Below are positions 18,438 through 27,581 of a DNA stretch of 64,000 bases, in pieces. The notes beneath the pieces were generated by a model that had not been told where the DNA came from, ran no database searches, and worked only from the letters and a program-made list of their open reading frames with translations. This DNA is from Leptospira weilii (GTDB lineage Bacteria; Spirochaetota; Leptospiria; Leptospirales; Leptospiraceae), in NCBI RefSeq assembly GCF_006874765.1, contig NZ_CP040840.1, forward strand, positions 2,853,501 through 2,917,500, read 5' to 3'. The position numbers were made by a program, and so were the translations under genes. Each line of letters starts with the position of its first letter. The first letter of the stretch is position 1.

Positions 18438-19121
18438 TTATTCCTTAAATATATATTTACGGCTTTCAAAACCGCAGTTAAATAAAAGATCTAATATACT
18501 GACATTACCTACAAAATCACCATATAACTGAGGATAACTCGGATAATCATATTCTTGGTAGAGTAAAGTAATATGGTCTTTTTCAAAATTTTCAGGAACA
18601 ATATAGCTTTTAGCACTTGGCCCGGAAATGTAGGTTGTAATTCCTACTTCTTTGCAAATACTGATTAATTTTTCCTGTCGCTGCCCTTCATTAAAGATTT
18701 CTGATGAACGAATGAATTTCGTATTTAATCCCAAATATTTTGAAATCCACTCAACAGATACGATATCCAAATTAGAAAGATTATCAATTTTTCCGGAATA
18801 TAAGATTTCTAATAATTCATTAAATTCTTTAAAAAAAGGTGCCTTTGAATAATTGCGGGTAATTGCATTTAGATGTTTTTCATACCATTTCGAAGAGTTA
18901 TCGATTTCTACCTCGTGGATCAATTGGCCAAATTTACTAGTTTGAAATACTGGAATTGTCAACCATTGGAGACCTGTTTGTGTTTTTATTTGATTTCGAT
19001 TTCTCCAATCTCTGGTTGTATATTGAACGTCATCTAAAAATACGAAAACGTCTGCTTTACCAATTAACTCGAAATAACCTCTCCAAGGGATGTAGTTTGG
19101 TTGGAGTATGACACCGATCAT
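18438..19121 (-). CDS. WbqC-like family protein
   Basis: This 227-residue protein starts with the hallmark GVILQPNYIPWRGYFELI and continues with VFLDDVQYTTRDWRNRNQIK, as in WbqC-like proteins from O-antigen clusters. A conserved TYISGPSAKSYI segment follows near residue 170. The family's function is not established; acyl or aminoacyl transfer to an aminosugar has been suggested because the genes sit beside aminotransferases. That is the case here. The start overlaps the PseG-like stop by 4 bp. Confidence 0.82.
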   Translation of the reverse strand: MIGVILQPNYIPWRGYFELIGKADVFVFLDDVQYTTRDWRNRNQIKTQTGLQWLTIPVFQTSKFGQLIHEVEIDNSSKWYEKHLNAITRNYSKAPFFKEFNELLEILYSGKIDNLSNLDIVSVEWISKYLGLNTKFIRSSEIFNEGQRQEKLISICKEVGITTYISGPSAKSYIVPENFEKDHITLLYQEYDYPSYPQLYGDFVGNVSILDLLFNCGFESRKYIFKE

Positions 19122-20083
19122 TTGTTTACCACGGATTCTATTATATTAATTACTCTGTTCAAACCCAATCCATCGACTAATCTAACTCCCGCTAGACTAT
19201 ATTGTTCTCTTTTTCTCGAATCTTTGATCAATTCTTCTAATGAAGATTGAATATCTCTATCTTCTATTTCATCAAAAACCCCAAGTAACTTAAACATCTC
19301 TGAATTTCCAATTGCTTGAGCAGTCTCTTTCTGATGTTTATATTGACAAATCACAATGCACGGAATTCCTTCTGACAAACTTTGAAAAAAAGTCAGCCCA
19401 CCTGCAACCACTGCGATATCTGATCCGGCCAAGATTTCGTTAAAATTTTTGGGGTTTTCAAAAAGTCGAACGCGAGAATCTTTTTTTATAAACTCTAGAA
19501 TATCATCTTTTGGAAAAGAGGAACCTATCACTAAATTAATTTTAAAGTCACCCACAACTTTGGATAAAATTTGAAGAACTCGTTTGGAAATTCTTCCAAA
19601 ATCGTATCCTCCAAAGGATAAAAATATTTCCTGGACAGTTTTTTTTTTGGTAAATCTCAATGGATTTGGAATAACCGTATATTTCAAACCATCGTATTTC
19701 CCTCTTCGATCAATGAGCACGGGATTGATTGGAAAATGAGACAACAGTTTTGAGTCGTCAAAATGATCAAAAGTTAAAATCGGAACCTTCTTAAAAACAA
19801 ACGGCTCCAAAATGGATTTAGAATATTCGTATAAATCTATTACCGCAAAAGCAGGATTAATCTCATTTAATAAAAAATCGACTCGATTATCCTGAATTAA
19901 ATAGAGATCATATCCACGCTTTCGAATTTCCTGATGGCCTGGACGAAAATCTTCCTGATCCTCAGATATAAATATAATTTTATATTTAGCTTTCAGTTGA
20001 TCTGCGATCAAACACGACCTATAAATATGCCCCATTGCTATATCCGGTCTAGTCCCTCCATCCACCCGAAATGCAATTACCAT
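19118..20083 (-). CDS. PseG-like UDP-sugar hydrolase
   Basis: This 321-residue GT-B-fold protein resembles PseG, which removes UDP from UDP-2,4-diacetamido-2,4,6-trideoxyhexose before the NeuB-type condensation. It shows AFRVDGGTRPDIAMGHIYRS (the catalytic His region is normally GxGH), the DHFDDSK segment, LSFGGYDFGR, and the C-terminal VVAGGLTFFQSLSEGIPCI nucleotide site. The N-terminal loop TRPDIAMGH is longer than in typical PseG (IGTGH), so the sugar may differ. It lies 4 bp after the NeuB-like stop. Confidence 0.72.
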   Translation of the reverse strand: MVIAFRVDGGTRPDIAMGHIYRSCLIADQLKAKYKIIFISEDQEDFRPGHQEIRKRGYDLYLIQDNRVDFLLNEINPAFAVIDLYEYSKSILEPFVFKKVPILTFDHFDDSKLLSHFPINPVLIDRRGKYDGLKYTVIPNPLRFTKKKTVQEIFLSFGGYDFGRISKRVLQILSKVVGDFKINLVIGSSFPKDDILEFIKKDSRVRLFENPKNFNEILAGSDIAVVAGGLTFFQSLSEGIPCIVICQYKHQKETAQAIGNSEMFKLLGVFDEIEDRDIQSSLEELIKDSRKREQYSLAGVRLVDGLGLNRVINIIESVVNK

Positions 20084-20087
20084 TTTT

Positions 20088-20936
20088 TTACTTTCTTCTA
20101 AGACTATCTCTATATTCTATTTCTTCTTGTTCGGAAGCTTGCGGTTCTAACTTTCCATGCCCAAGAATTTTACGAATGCGTTCTGCCTCTGTAACTAATT
20201 TAGCAAGTTCCTTAGGTTCCGCAGAGATTTCCCAATCGATTCCTTGTAGAGTTCGATCGACAGTATAATGTTTTTCGATAATCTCTGCCCCGCTTGCAAC
20301 TGCAAACAAAGGGACTTCAATTCCCTTACTATGATCCGAATATCCAATCGGAAATTCGTATTTAGATTTTAAAGTCTGAATAGCGGATAAATTTGCATCT
20401 ACTTCATTCATTGGGTAAGAGGATACGCAATGCAATAGAATAAAAGGGGATTTCTTTTTCTTAAAAATAGATACCGCAGCTTCTATTTCAGAAACGGACG
20501 CCGTTCCGCGCGAAAGAATTACAAGCAAACCTGAATTGGCAGCAGCCTCTAATAATGTTATATTACAAATATCACAAGAAGCTATCTTTAAAATTTCAAC
20601 TCCGATTTCTTTGAGCATATTTAAATTTGGAACATCAAATGGTGTAGCAAAAAAAAGAATATCTTTCTTTTGTGCCCTTTCTTTTAATAATAAAAATTCT
20701 TTTTTTCCAAATTCTGCTGGTTTGACTAAGCTTATAGCTTCTTTATTTTCACCAAATCGTTCTTCACTGTTGTAAGCTTGAAATTTTATCGCACTTACTT
20801 TTGCGTCTGCCGCTTCATCAATCATTCGTAAGGCAAGATTTAAATCTCCACCATGATTCAAACCAGCTTCTGCTATAATAAAAACAGGATTATTACCACC
20901 TATTTTAATATTTCCTAAAGTAATTTCTTGACTCAT
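20088..20936 (-). CDS. NeuB-family sialic/nonulosonic acid synthase, SAF domain absent
   Basis: The catalytic TIM barrel of NeuB is present: IIAEAGLNHGGDL, KFQAYN, FATPFDVPN, LKIASCDI, HCVSSYP, IGYSDHSKG and EKHYTVDR. The enzyme condenses phosphoenolpyruvate with a hexosamine. Two features are odd. The usual ILSTGM/S motif reads ILSRGTAS, and the protein ends at residue 282 (YRDSLRRK), where other family members continue into the SAF (antifreeze-like) lid domain. The PseG-like gene follows 4 bp later, so the lid has been lost cleanly. The lid normally contributes to the partner active site, so activity may be altered. The paralogue at 44600-45664 keeps the lid. Confidence 0.82.
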   Translation of the reverse strand: MSQEITLGNIKIGGNNPVFIIAEAGLNHGGDLNLALRMIDEAADAKVSAIKFQAYNSEERFGENKEAISLVKPAEFGKKEFLLLKERAQKKDILFFATPFDVPNLNMLKEIGVEILKIASCDICNITLLEAAANSGLLVILSRGTASVSEIEAAVSIFKKKKSPFILLHCVSSYPMNEVDANLSAIQTLKSKYEFPIGYSDHSKGIEVPLFAVASGAEIIEKHYTVDRTLQGIDWEISAEPKELAKLVTEAERIRKILGHGKLEPQASEQEEIEYRDSLRRK

Positions 20937-20948
20937 ATAAAATTTTCC

Positions 20949-21893
20949 TTAACTAAAAATCTGACCCACTTGCTGATACGTCCCTAACTCAAAAACGATC
21001 TCAAGACTCTTCATCTGCTCTTCTAATTGATCTTGCGTTCTAGCGCCTAAGACAACAGACGTTACTGAATCTAAACCTAAAACCCAAGCGATAGAAACGG
21101 CTGATGTAGAATGTCCTAGTTTTTTTGCAAGTCGAGAAAGCCTATCTACTTTCTCAACATTTTCCTTCAACCTTTCACCTGAAAAGTCTTCATTCCCCGA
21201 ACGGTTGTCGTCAGAAGAAAATTGACTATCAAATTTAAATTTTCCCGTAAGGAGTCCTTTTGACAAAGGACTATAAGCCAAAAATCCTAAATTATTTTCT
21301 TTTGCAAATTTTAGATTCGCAGATTCGGCATCTCTGTGAATTAAGCTGAGCTCGTCCTGTAAACAGGAAACATTTATCATCGAATTAAACTGTGCAACGG
21401 TTTCTTTTGGAAAATTAGAAAGGCCGATATAGCGAATTTTACCTTGAGCTTTTAATAGTTGCAACGCTTCTATCGTCTCTTCTATATTTGTAATTAGGTC
21501 TGGCTCATGTAAGTAATATAAATCAATCTTGTCTAATTTAAGCCTTTGTAAACTTCTTTCTGCCGCCTCGATAAGATGCCTTTTAGATAGATCGATCCTT
21601 CTTGTACCATCAGGATTCCAAACAACCCCTACCTTTGTCCCAATCACTAAATGCTCTTTCCTATTTTTCGTCAATCGAGAGACAAATTCCTCTGACCGCC
21701 CCTTTCCATAGGCGTCAGCCGTATCGATAAAATTAATTCCAAGATCGAGGGCGGATAAAAAAGTTTTTTCACTTTCCAGATTGTCTACATAACCCCAACG
21801 AAGACCTCCAAATAGCCAGGTCCCTATACTCAATCGAGAAACTTTGAGATCGGTTTTGGGAAGAATAATATAATCCTTCTCCTCAATCCCCAA
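20949..21893 (-). CDS. Aldo/keto reductase
   Basis: This 314-residue protein has the AKR catalytic tetrad: Asp and Tyr in FIDTADAYGKG, Lys in IGTKVGV and His in YYLHEPDL. The C-terminal part has the NADP-binding LGARTQDQLEEQ. The start overlaps the end of the SDR gene by 11 bp, so the two are translated together. In legionaminate/pseudaminate-like clusters, reductases beside NeuB adjust ring or side-chain carbonyls. Here it may reduce a keto intermediate of the nonulosonic acid or its precursor. Confidence 0.87.
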   Translation of the reverse strand: MGIEEKDYIILPKTDLKVSRLSIGTWLFGGLRWGYVDNLESEKTFLSALDLGINFIDTADAYGKGRSEEFVSRLTKNRKEHLVIGTKVGVVWNPDGTRRIDLSKRHLIEAAERSLQRLKLDKIDLYYLHEPDLITNIEETIEALQLLKAQGKIRYIGLSNFPKETVAQFNSMINVSCLQDELSLIHRDAESANLKFAKENNLGFLAYSPLSKGLLTGKFKFDSQFSSDDNRSGNEDFSGERLKENVEKVDRLSRLAKKLGHSTSAVSIAWVLGLDSVTSVVLGARTQDQLEEQMKSLEIVFELGTYQQVGQIFS

Positions 21894-22650
21894 TTGTAAA
21901 CCCCCCGTCGATGAGAAGGTTCTGCCCTGTTACATATTCCGATAAAGAAGAGGTTAAAAAGAAAACACCGCCGACTAGATCAGTTGGATTGCCCATTCTA
22001 CCAAGAGGAGTTTTATAGATATAATTTTGAATAAAATCAGAACTCTGATTTGCAAAAATTCCCCCAGGGCTAATGCAATTGACTCTGATCCCATAAGGAG
22101 CGGCATACCTTGCCAGGTATTTCGTAAAATGTATAATCCCAGCTTTTGTCATTGCATACACTTCAGGACTATTTCTTCCGGAGTCTCCGTAGATTCTCAT
22201 ATCTGCAATCGAAACACCATAGATTGATCCGAAATTCAAAATGATTCCTTTCTTCCCTTTTTCTTTCCAAAGACGGAAAGCATATTGAGAGAGTAAAAAA
22301 GTCCCGTTCAAATTTACATGCACCACTTCGTTAAATTCTTCGTCTGTTCTATCCTCAAAAGGAGTAAATACAGAAATCCCGGCACAATTAATTAAGATGT
22401 CCGGAATTTTATTTTGATTCACTAGGGATAAAAAAATCTCCTTTATTTCTTTACGATTCGTTATATCTGCCTTGATCCATTCGAACCGATTTGATTTATA
22501 ATTTATTGAAGGCTGTTCTGGATCCAAGCAGATCACATGAGCAGATACGTTCAAGTATGACTCGACCAGTTCCGACCCTATCTGTCCATTTCCACCCGTA
22601 ATTAAAACAAGTTTATCTTGAAATTCATCAGAGAAATTTTTCAAAATCAT
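21883..22650 (-). CDS. Short-chain dehydrogenase/reductase (PtmA-like)
   Basis: This 255-residue SDR has the cofactor loop LITGGNGQIGSELVE (TGxxxGxG type), NCAGIS, the catalytic Ser in NFGSIYG and Tyr/Lys in YAMTKAGI, and a C-terminal GQNLLIDGGFT. It resembles PtmA-type SDRs found with legionaminic acid genes. It overlaps the AKR by 11 bp and the upstream gene by 4 bp. The probable role is oxidation or reduction of a sugar intermediate within the NeuB set. Confidence 0.87.
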   Translation of the reverse strand: MILKNFSDEFQDKLVLITGGNGQIGSELVESYLNVSAHVICLDPEQPSINYKSNRFEWIKADITNRKEIKEIFLSLVNQNKIPDILINCAGISVFTPFEDRTDEEFNEVVHVNLNGTFLLSQYAFRLWKEKGKKGIILNFGSIYGVSIADMRIYGDSGRNSPEVYAMTKAGIIHFTKYLARYAAPYGIRVNCISPGGIFANQSSDFIQNYIYKTPLGRMGNPTDLVGGVFFLTSSLSEYVTGQNLLIDGGFTIGD

Positions 22651-24005
22651 GATTTCGTAATTCCTTCTAATGTATTGAAATGTTCCTCTGCATACATTCT
22701 ATCTTTTTTGTCCCAGGGCATTAAATGGTAATCATTTAAAGTTTTAAACATTTTCGGTTTCAGGTGTTGCAACACATTGTAGCAAGATCTAGCATAATCT
22801 TTAAATCTAGAGAGATTAAAAGATTGATTATTTTTTTTCTTATCTCGAATCAAAGCATCGATTCGTTTTGCCAATATCCAGGAGGAAGGTTCTTCTTTCG
22901 GATAGCCATAATAGTCAGAAAGTAGTTTTTTTAATTTAGCCGAACTATTAGGAGAAGCTTTTAAGGGGAGTTTACCCTGATATGCCTTTTTTGCAAGTTC
23001 AACGAGCTCTTCAATCGACTTAGGTTTATACGTATAATTGTATAACTCACCGCGAACATCCGCCAGCTCTTTTCTAGGCTGGTGAAATTCTAATCGATCT
23101 TCAATGATACCTTGGACACAAATATAAGGAACCCCGCTGATTATCGACTCTATCACGGAACTAGAATAACAAAACACATTTCCATTCTTACCTTGAAGCC
23201 ATTTTGCAAATGGAGTATCTTTATCTAATTCTAAATAAGGCTTATACTTATTTTTAAAATACTTAATATCATTAAAATTCTCTAAAGTATAAGATCTCAA
23301 ATATACAGGTAATTTTAAATCAAAACACCATATATCCAAAAATTCCAGATACAATCTCGCAAAAGCCGCCGAAGTCCAAAGAATGTCTTCATAGCCTCCC
23401 TTTTTTCCGTAAATAATTCCCCCTAAACCTCGACCTTGGTCCAATAATTGAAATACATTTCTATTGTCAAAAGTCGTAATTCCAGTAAAAGAACTCATCA
23501 TTCCCAATCCTTGAGATTCCTTCTGATCTTTATTAAGATAAAAGTCATAACGAGGACAACCAATTGATTCCACATCTTCTGATTTATAAAGTTTTGCCTC
23601 TGTAATCCAATCCTTTAATAACGTCCCCCAAGTGAAAACTTTACTGATATTTTTACTATAAAAATCACCAATGGAAGCCCCACCCCCTCGCATATGATCA
23701 ATCATTGCATGCTTAAGCATGCCGGAACTTTCCGGGTGAAGGAGTACAAACGTAGTGTATTTTATAGCTTCCTCCATTTCCTTTGGATTTAAAAGACTGT
23801 TCGGATGGGTCAAAAGTACCAATTCAGGTCTAAATATATAATACAGCGACCTTGAGGTCAATCGACTACCTAAAATCACATTATATCCTAATTTTCTAAG
23901 ATAAAACGCAATTAAAAAGCTCGAACTGGAATCTCTTCTTTTATGATCGCAATGGATCAAAATCGTCTTAGACGAGAATGAATTGAAAACTAAATTATGC
24001 ATCAT
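22647..24005 (-). CDS. Surface carbohydrate biosynthesis protein (transferase-like)
   Basis: This 452-residue protein looks like the surface polysaccharide biosynthesis family of O-antigen and flagellin-glycan loci. It has ILIHCDHKRRDSSSSFLIAF at the N-terminus, VLLHPESSGMLKH, IGCPRYDFYL, and a C-terminal VFCYSSSVIESIISGVPYI segment typical of GT-B nucleotide-binding halves. The reaction is unknown, though transfer of a CMP-activated acid sugar is plausible because the next gene is an SpsF-type cytidylyltransferase. It overlaps both neighbours by 4 bp. Confidence 0.7.
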   Translation of the reverse strand: MMHNLVFNSFSSKTILIHCDHKRRDSSSSFLIAFYLRKLGYNVILGSRLTSRSLYYIFRPELVLLTHPNSLLNPKEMEEAIKYTTFVLLHPESSGMLKHAMIDHMRGGGASIGDFYSKNISKVFTWGTLLKDWITEAKLYKSEDVESIGCPRYDFYLNKDQKESQGLGMMSSFTGITTFDNRNVFQLLDQGRGLGGIIYGKKGGYEDILWTSAAFARLYLEFLDIWCFDLKLPVYLRSYTLENFNDIKYFKNKYKPYLELDKDTPFAKWLQGKNGNVFCYSSSVIESIISGVPYICVQGIIEDRLEFHQPRKELADVRGELYNYTYKPKSIEELVELAKKAYQGKLPLKASPNSSAKLKKLLSDYYGYPKEEPSSWILAKRIDALIRDKKKNNQSFNLSRFKDYARSCYNVLQHLKPKMFKTLNDYHLMPWDKKDRMYAEEHFNTLEGITKS

Positions 24006-24730
24006 TCTGTATATGCCCTATGGTGAACGGTTTGGTTTTTAATGATAGATGGATTTTGTTCAATCATTCGAATCAAATCATTGTAACTAAATTCTTTAGA
24101 TGAAAAATATGATATACAGAATTTTAAGGTTTCATAGTCTTCTACCGTATCGATAGTCAAACGATACTTCGAATCGTCCCTTTCATTTGGATATTCAAAA
24201 AACTTAAATTCTCCGGCATTCTCCTCGATATAGGGAACGATGTGCTCTCTTTCATAAGGAAGATGACAAATCAAATCTAATTTTTCTAATAAAGATAATG
24301 TAAAAATTTCAACATCCATCCCTCGAGCAAAAGTCCGTTGAAAACAATTTGTTAAAAACTCAACCCGCCCTTCATTATATAAAAATAAACTGACCATTGA
24401 ATCCACGATTTTTGAGTCGATTAGAGGGCAGTCTCCTGTCAATCGAACAATAATATCCAGATTGTGTCGTTTGGCTGCCTTCAAATACCTTTGAATCAAA
24501 TCATTCGAAGATCCACGAAAAACGCTCACTCCATTTTTCTTGGCTATCTCTTCGGTTTTATCATCTATGTTTTCTTCTGTAGTAAGAACGACAACATTCT
24601 CCTGAAATTTAGAAAACTTAAGACGTTCTAACATAAAACCCAGGATCGTTGTATCGCCAAATGGAAGTGCGATTTTGCCTGGAAGCCTCGTAGACCCCAT
24701 TCTTGCTTGAATTAAAATACCTACTTTCAA
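24002..24730 (-). CDS. SpsF-type cytidylyltransferase
   Basis: This 242-residue nucleotidyltransferase of the CMP-sugar synthetase superfamily has IQARMGSTRLPGK (nucleotide loop), FRGSSNDLIQRY, RLTGDCPLID (metal site), and TIDTVEDYETL. SpsF-like proteins pair with NeuB/SpsE-type synthases, and here the SAF-less NeuB lies 3 kb downstream in the same run of overlapping genes. It probably makes the CMP-activated form of that acid sugar. The start overlaps the peptidase-like gene stop by 4 bp. Two paralogues lie at 36781-38499 (fused) and 43903-44595. Confidence 0.82.
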   Translation of the reverse strand: MKVGILIQARMGSTRLPGKIALPFGDTTILGFMLERLKFSKFQENVVVLTTEENIDDKTEEIAKKNGVSVFRGSSNDLIQRYLKAAKRHNLDIIVRLTGDCPLIDSKIVDSMVSLFLYNEGRVEFLTNCFQRTFARGMDVEIFTLSLLEKLDLICHLPYEREHIVPYIEENAGEFKFFEYPNERDDSKYRLTIDTVEDYETLKFCISYFSSKEFSYNDLIRMIEQNPSIIKNQTVHHRAYTE

Positions 24731-26154
24731 TGCAGTTTTTTTAAATATTTGTAATTTTTCAGAAGATCTAAGAAAAAAGTTAACCCATCTAATAAAGCGT
24801 TATTACTTTTATAGTGGTAATCCACTAACCATGAAATTTCATCTATTTCATAACCTAAAGTCAGATAATTTATAGATAACTCACATTTAGCAAAGTATAA
24901 CGGGTCGATGAATTGAAAATTTAAAAGCCGATTTTTTTCCTCGTCAGAAATAATGGTAAATAATTGATTTCGGTAAAGTGGTCCTAAATACGTTTTTTCA
25001 AATTTAGGTGTACCGCCAATTGATTTTTCTTGAAGCGAAATCCCAAAGCTTCTCAAATACAATTGATCCATCAATTGAAAGAGTTGAGTTCTTTCTTTCG
25101 AATTTTGAATTTCAGCCTTTCTTTCAAAAAGATTCAAAAAATGGCAAATCATAAAACTATCTTTTTTTAGATGTGGCTTTTCAGAAGATTGAATTTTTTC
25201 ATTCAAATAGCGAACCAAATCCTTTTGAATGGAAGCAAAATTCAAAAGTACGGATCGTTCTTTGTCTTGATTTAGAGACTTCGCAAAATCGGGAATAGCA
25301 TGAATCACAGTGGAAAAAAATAAATTTAAAGTATCTTTCGAAATTTTGTCCGGAGTATCTTCCGGTCTATGATAAAAACGATCCGGGTAAGTATTCAAAC
25401 ACGTCGATGGGATTGCGACCGTCGAGTCGTTTAAAATATAATGATCACTTCCACCTGTATAAAAGACTTTTTGAGTTCTCGCCCATAGTATTGGCTCCCC
25501 AACCATTCTATAACTTCCAGTGTGCGCAAGCCTTTGCATATGATCATATAAAAATAAATCCAAGTTACTTGTTAGGTGATGCGGAATTTCATCCACAATC
25601 ATAGTGGATCCTGCCAAATTTTGGTCTCCTCCAACCATATCCAAAGAAATACCGGCAATACAATTCTTTCTTGACTCTAAAAACTTTGAAAAATAAGCAA
25701 CGGTTCCCCAATATTCAACGGTAAAAAGAAATCGAAGGGAAAGTTCTGGTTTATTTTCAGCAAAGTATCGAATCAATTCGATCAACATCCCAGGTCCAGA
25801 AGCATTATCATTGGCGGAAGGTTTAGGATGGCATAAATGGGTAATAAAGAAAATTTCCTTTTCGCTTTCTCCCGAAACAACAACTTCCAGCAATTTTAAA
25901 TTTCTATTCCTATTAAATTTAACCTGGGTATTTTTTCGACCATCCTTCCAATGAGACGTACCGAGTGGAAGACTCCAATTCCAGTAAGTCGCCTCTCCAG
26001 GAAAATCAAGAATTTTATACTGGCAATCTAAAGATCTTATTTGTGTAAGAACATAATCTAATGATAAATCGTATTCTTCAGATCCAGGTAGTCTATCAAA
26101 TTCACAAAGTGCTACTATGTGTTCATATATTTTATCTATAGATTGAAAATTCAT
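24727..26154 (-). CDS. M28-like aminopeptidase/amidohydrolase (DUF4910-type)
   Basis: This 475-residue protein has M28-type zinc-hydrolase motifs: ITHLCHPKPSANDNASGPGML (metal His and Asp), FLFTVEYWG (Glu), ISLDMVGGD (Asp) and TGGSDHYILND (His). A C-terminal winged-helix-like region (about residues 320-475) matches the DUF4910 layout found in polysaccharide clusters. No signal peptide is evident, so it acts in the cytosol. It may remove or transfer an amide-linked group (an amino acid or acyl) on an aminosugar rather than digest peptides. It is first in the overlapping run that ends with the DegT gene. Confidence 0.75.
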   Translation of the reverse strand: MNFQSIDKIYEHIVALCEFDRLPGSEEYDLSLDYVLTQIRSLDCQYKILDFPGEATYWNWSLPLGTSHWKDGRKNTQVKFNRNRNLKLLEVVVSGESEKEIFFITHLCHPKPSANDNASGPGMLIELIRYFAENKPELSLRFLFTVEYWGTVAYFSKFLESRKNCIAGISLDMVGGDQNLAGSTMIVDEIPHHLTSNLDLFLYDHMQRLAHTGSYRMVGEPILWARTQKVFYTGGSDHYILNDSTVAIPSTCLNTYPDRFYHRPEDTPDKISKDTLNLFFSTVIHAIPDFAKSLNQDKERSVLLNFASIQKDLVRYLNEKIQSSEKPHLKKDSFMICHFLNLFERKAEIQNSKERTQLFQLMDQLYLRSFGISLQEKSIGGTPKFEKTYLGPLYRNQLFTIISDEEKNRLLNFQFIDPLYFAKCELSINYLTLGYEIDEISWLVDYHYKSNNALLDGLTFFLDLLKNYKYLKKLH

Positions 26155-26365
26155 TTTAATTAGATATCTTTTTAGGATTAGACAAATTATTTTGAAAAAA
26201 TCATTATTTTGTCATACATTTTTACTTACTTTAGAGAATGAATCAAAAGTAATTCATGCAGTTTAATTCTGTTATGCTATGAATTAGCAAATCTTTGAGG
26301 TAGGCCAGAAATATTTCATAATTTCAATTTTCTCATAGATCAAAGAACTAAAACTATTCAAAATT

Positions 26366-26750
26366 GGCTCCTTGAGGAAAATCATGGGTAAAATGCCAGA
26401 TCGCCCAAATAAAAGAGAATAGAGATGCGAAAGAATTGGAAGTTTTTAAAACCTCTTGTGTTAGATTTGATTTTTTGAATTCCAGAATTAGTATTTTCTG
26501 AACCAACGTTGGTAATTCGATAAGAAAAGTAGATAAGAATAAACTTTAAATTTTCCTTAATCATTTTTGCAACTCTGATGATTGGTTTTAACTTAGAATG
26601 AGTAGCTAAAGAAATACTAATGTTTGAAAAACTTTTCAGCGTTGCCCTGTAATGGAAAGACCAGAATTTCTTAAAGGCTTCTTTGATCTACCTTCTTTTT
26701 TCGCCGTGATTTGTAGAATAGTTCTTCCTCATGAACTTCCCTTAAGAGCC
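26366..26750 (-). mobile_element. Internally deleted ISL3-family element with 8-bp target duplication
   Basis: A 385 bp element is bounded by imperfect terminal inverted repeats. The left end begins GGCTCCTTGAGGAAAATCATG and the right end, read inward on the minus strand, begins GGCTCTTAAGGGAAGTTCATG. Both sides are flanked by the identical octamer TCAAAATT (26358-26365 and 26751-26758), the target-duplication size of ISL3 elements. Inside, on the minus strand, are only the C-terminal codons of an ISL3 transposase (NLKFILIYFSYRITNVGSE, partly in frame at 26382-26564), with stops and shifts further upstream. It is a non-autonomous relative of the ISL3 element at 30712. The rest of the gap 26155-26885 shows nothing recognisable. 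Confidence 0.85.
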
Positions 26751-26885
26751 TCAAAATTTTAGTAAAAAAATATCCACTTTATTTTAGAAAATAATAAAGT
26801 TCATAAAAAATTTAAAATTTCTAATGCATTAAAAATAAAAAATTAAAGAAACAACAACCAGAGCCAATGAAAACTTTTATTAAGT

Positions 26886-27581
26886 TTAAAATTCTCCAGA
26901 AATTGAAGCTTTAACATGCGATTTAAACGGACTTTGCTGATAAAAATAGTCAATTGGCTTATTTTTAAATATAAGATTAGGTGAAATCCCAAATACAATA
27001 GAATTATCAGGAACTTCTTGATCCTTAACTATTGAACCAGAGGAAATAATCACGTTGTTACCAATTTTGGATGAACCAATTACACTTGAATTCGCACACA
27101 ACCAAACAAAATCTCCAATGACAGGATTTTTTCCTCCATTCTCTCCAACATTGCAGTTTTGTTGAAAAATAAAGTAATTACCAAATAAAGCTCGTCCAAT
27201 TACACTACCAACAGGGTGAATACAAGCAAAAACTTGAGGAAGTTCAACTTTATAAAAAAGATCAAATGAATTTAACATTTTATTTAAACAATAAACTTTG
27301 TCAGCAAGAACAGTATTATTATATTCCTTCCATAATGTTTGCCCAAGAAAATAAAGAAATGTCGCATACTGATCTGAATGAAAAGGACTAAATATTAAGT
27401 CTCCTGACTCAGTCCAATAATACTTTTTTACATTTTCCTTAAAACATAACTCAGATCTCGTTAAGGCAGGGACCAAAGCTTGTTTTAAAATATCTTCTTC
27501 TAAAATATCACAAAGAAAATTGTTAGAAATCTGACTGATTAAAAGTTTCAGTAATGTATTTTCACCAATAGATATAATCAT
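26886..27581 (-). CDS. Hexapeptide-repeat acyltransferase (serine O-acetyltransferase-like)
   Basis: This 231-residue protein has a C-terminal left-handed beta-helix: HPVGSVIGRALFGNYFIFQQ, VIGDFVWLCANSSVIG, IGNNVIISSGSIVKDQEVPDN. The N-terminal half is unlike known domains. The arrangement resembles CysE/NeuD-type acetyltransferases, with the catalytic His normally at the HPVG turn. The probable role is O- or N-acetylation of a sugar. It overlaps the methyltransferase gene by 4 bp. The pair lies between two IS remnants, so it may be a separately acquired block. Confidence 0.78.
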   Translation of the reverse strand: MIISIGENTLLKLLISQISNNFLCDILEEDILKQALVPALTRSELCFKENVKKYYWTESGDLIFSPFHSDQYATFLYFLGQTLWKEYNNTVLADKVYCLNKMLNSFDLFYKVELPQVFACIHPVGSVIGRALFGNYFIFQQNCNVGENGGKNPVIGDFVWLCANSSVIGSSKIGNNVIISSGSIVKDQEVPDNSIVFGISPNLIFKNKPIDYFYQQSPFKSHVKASISGEF

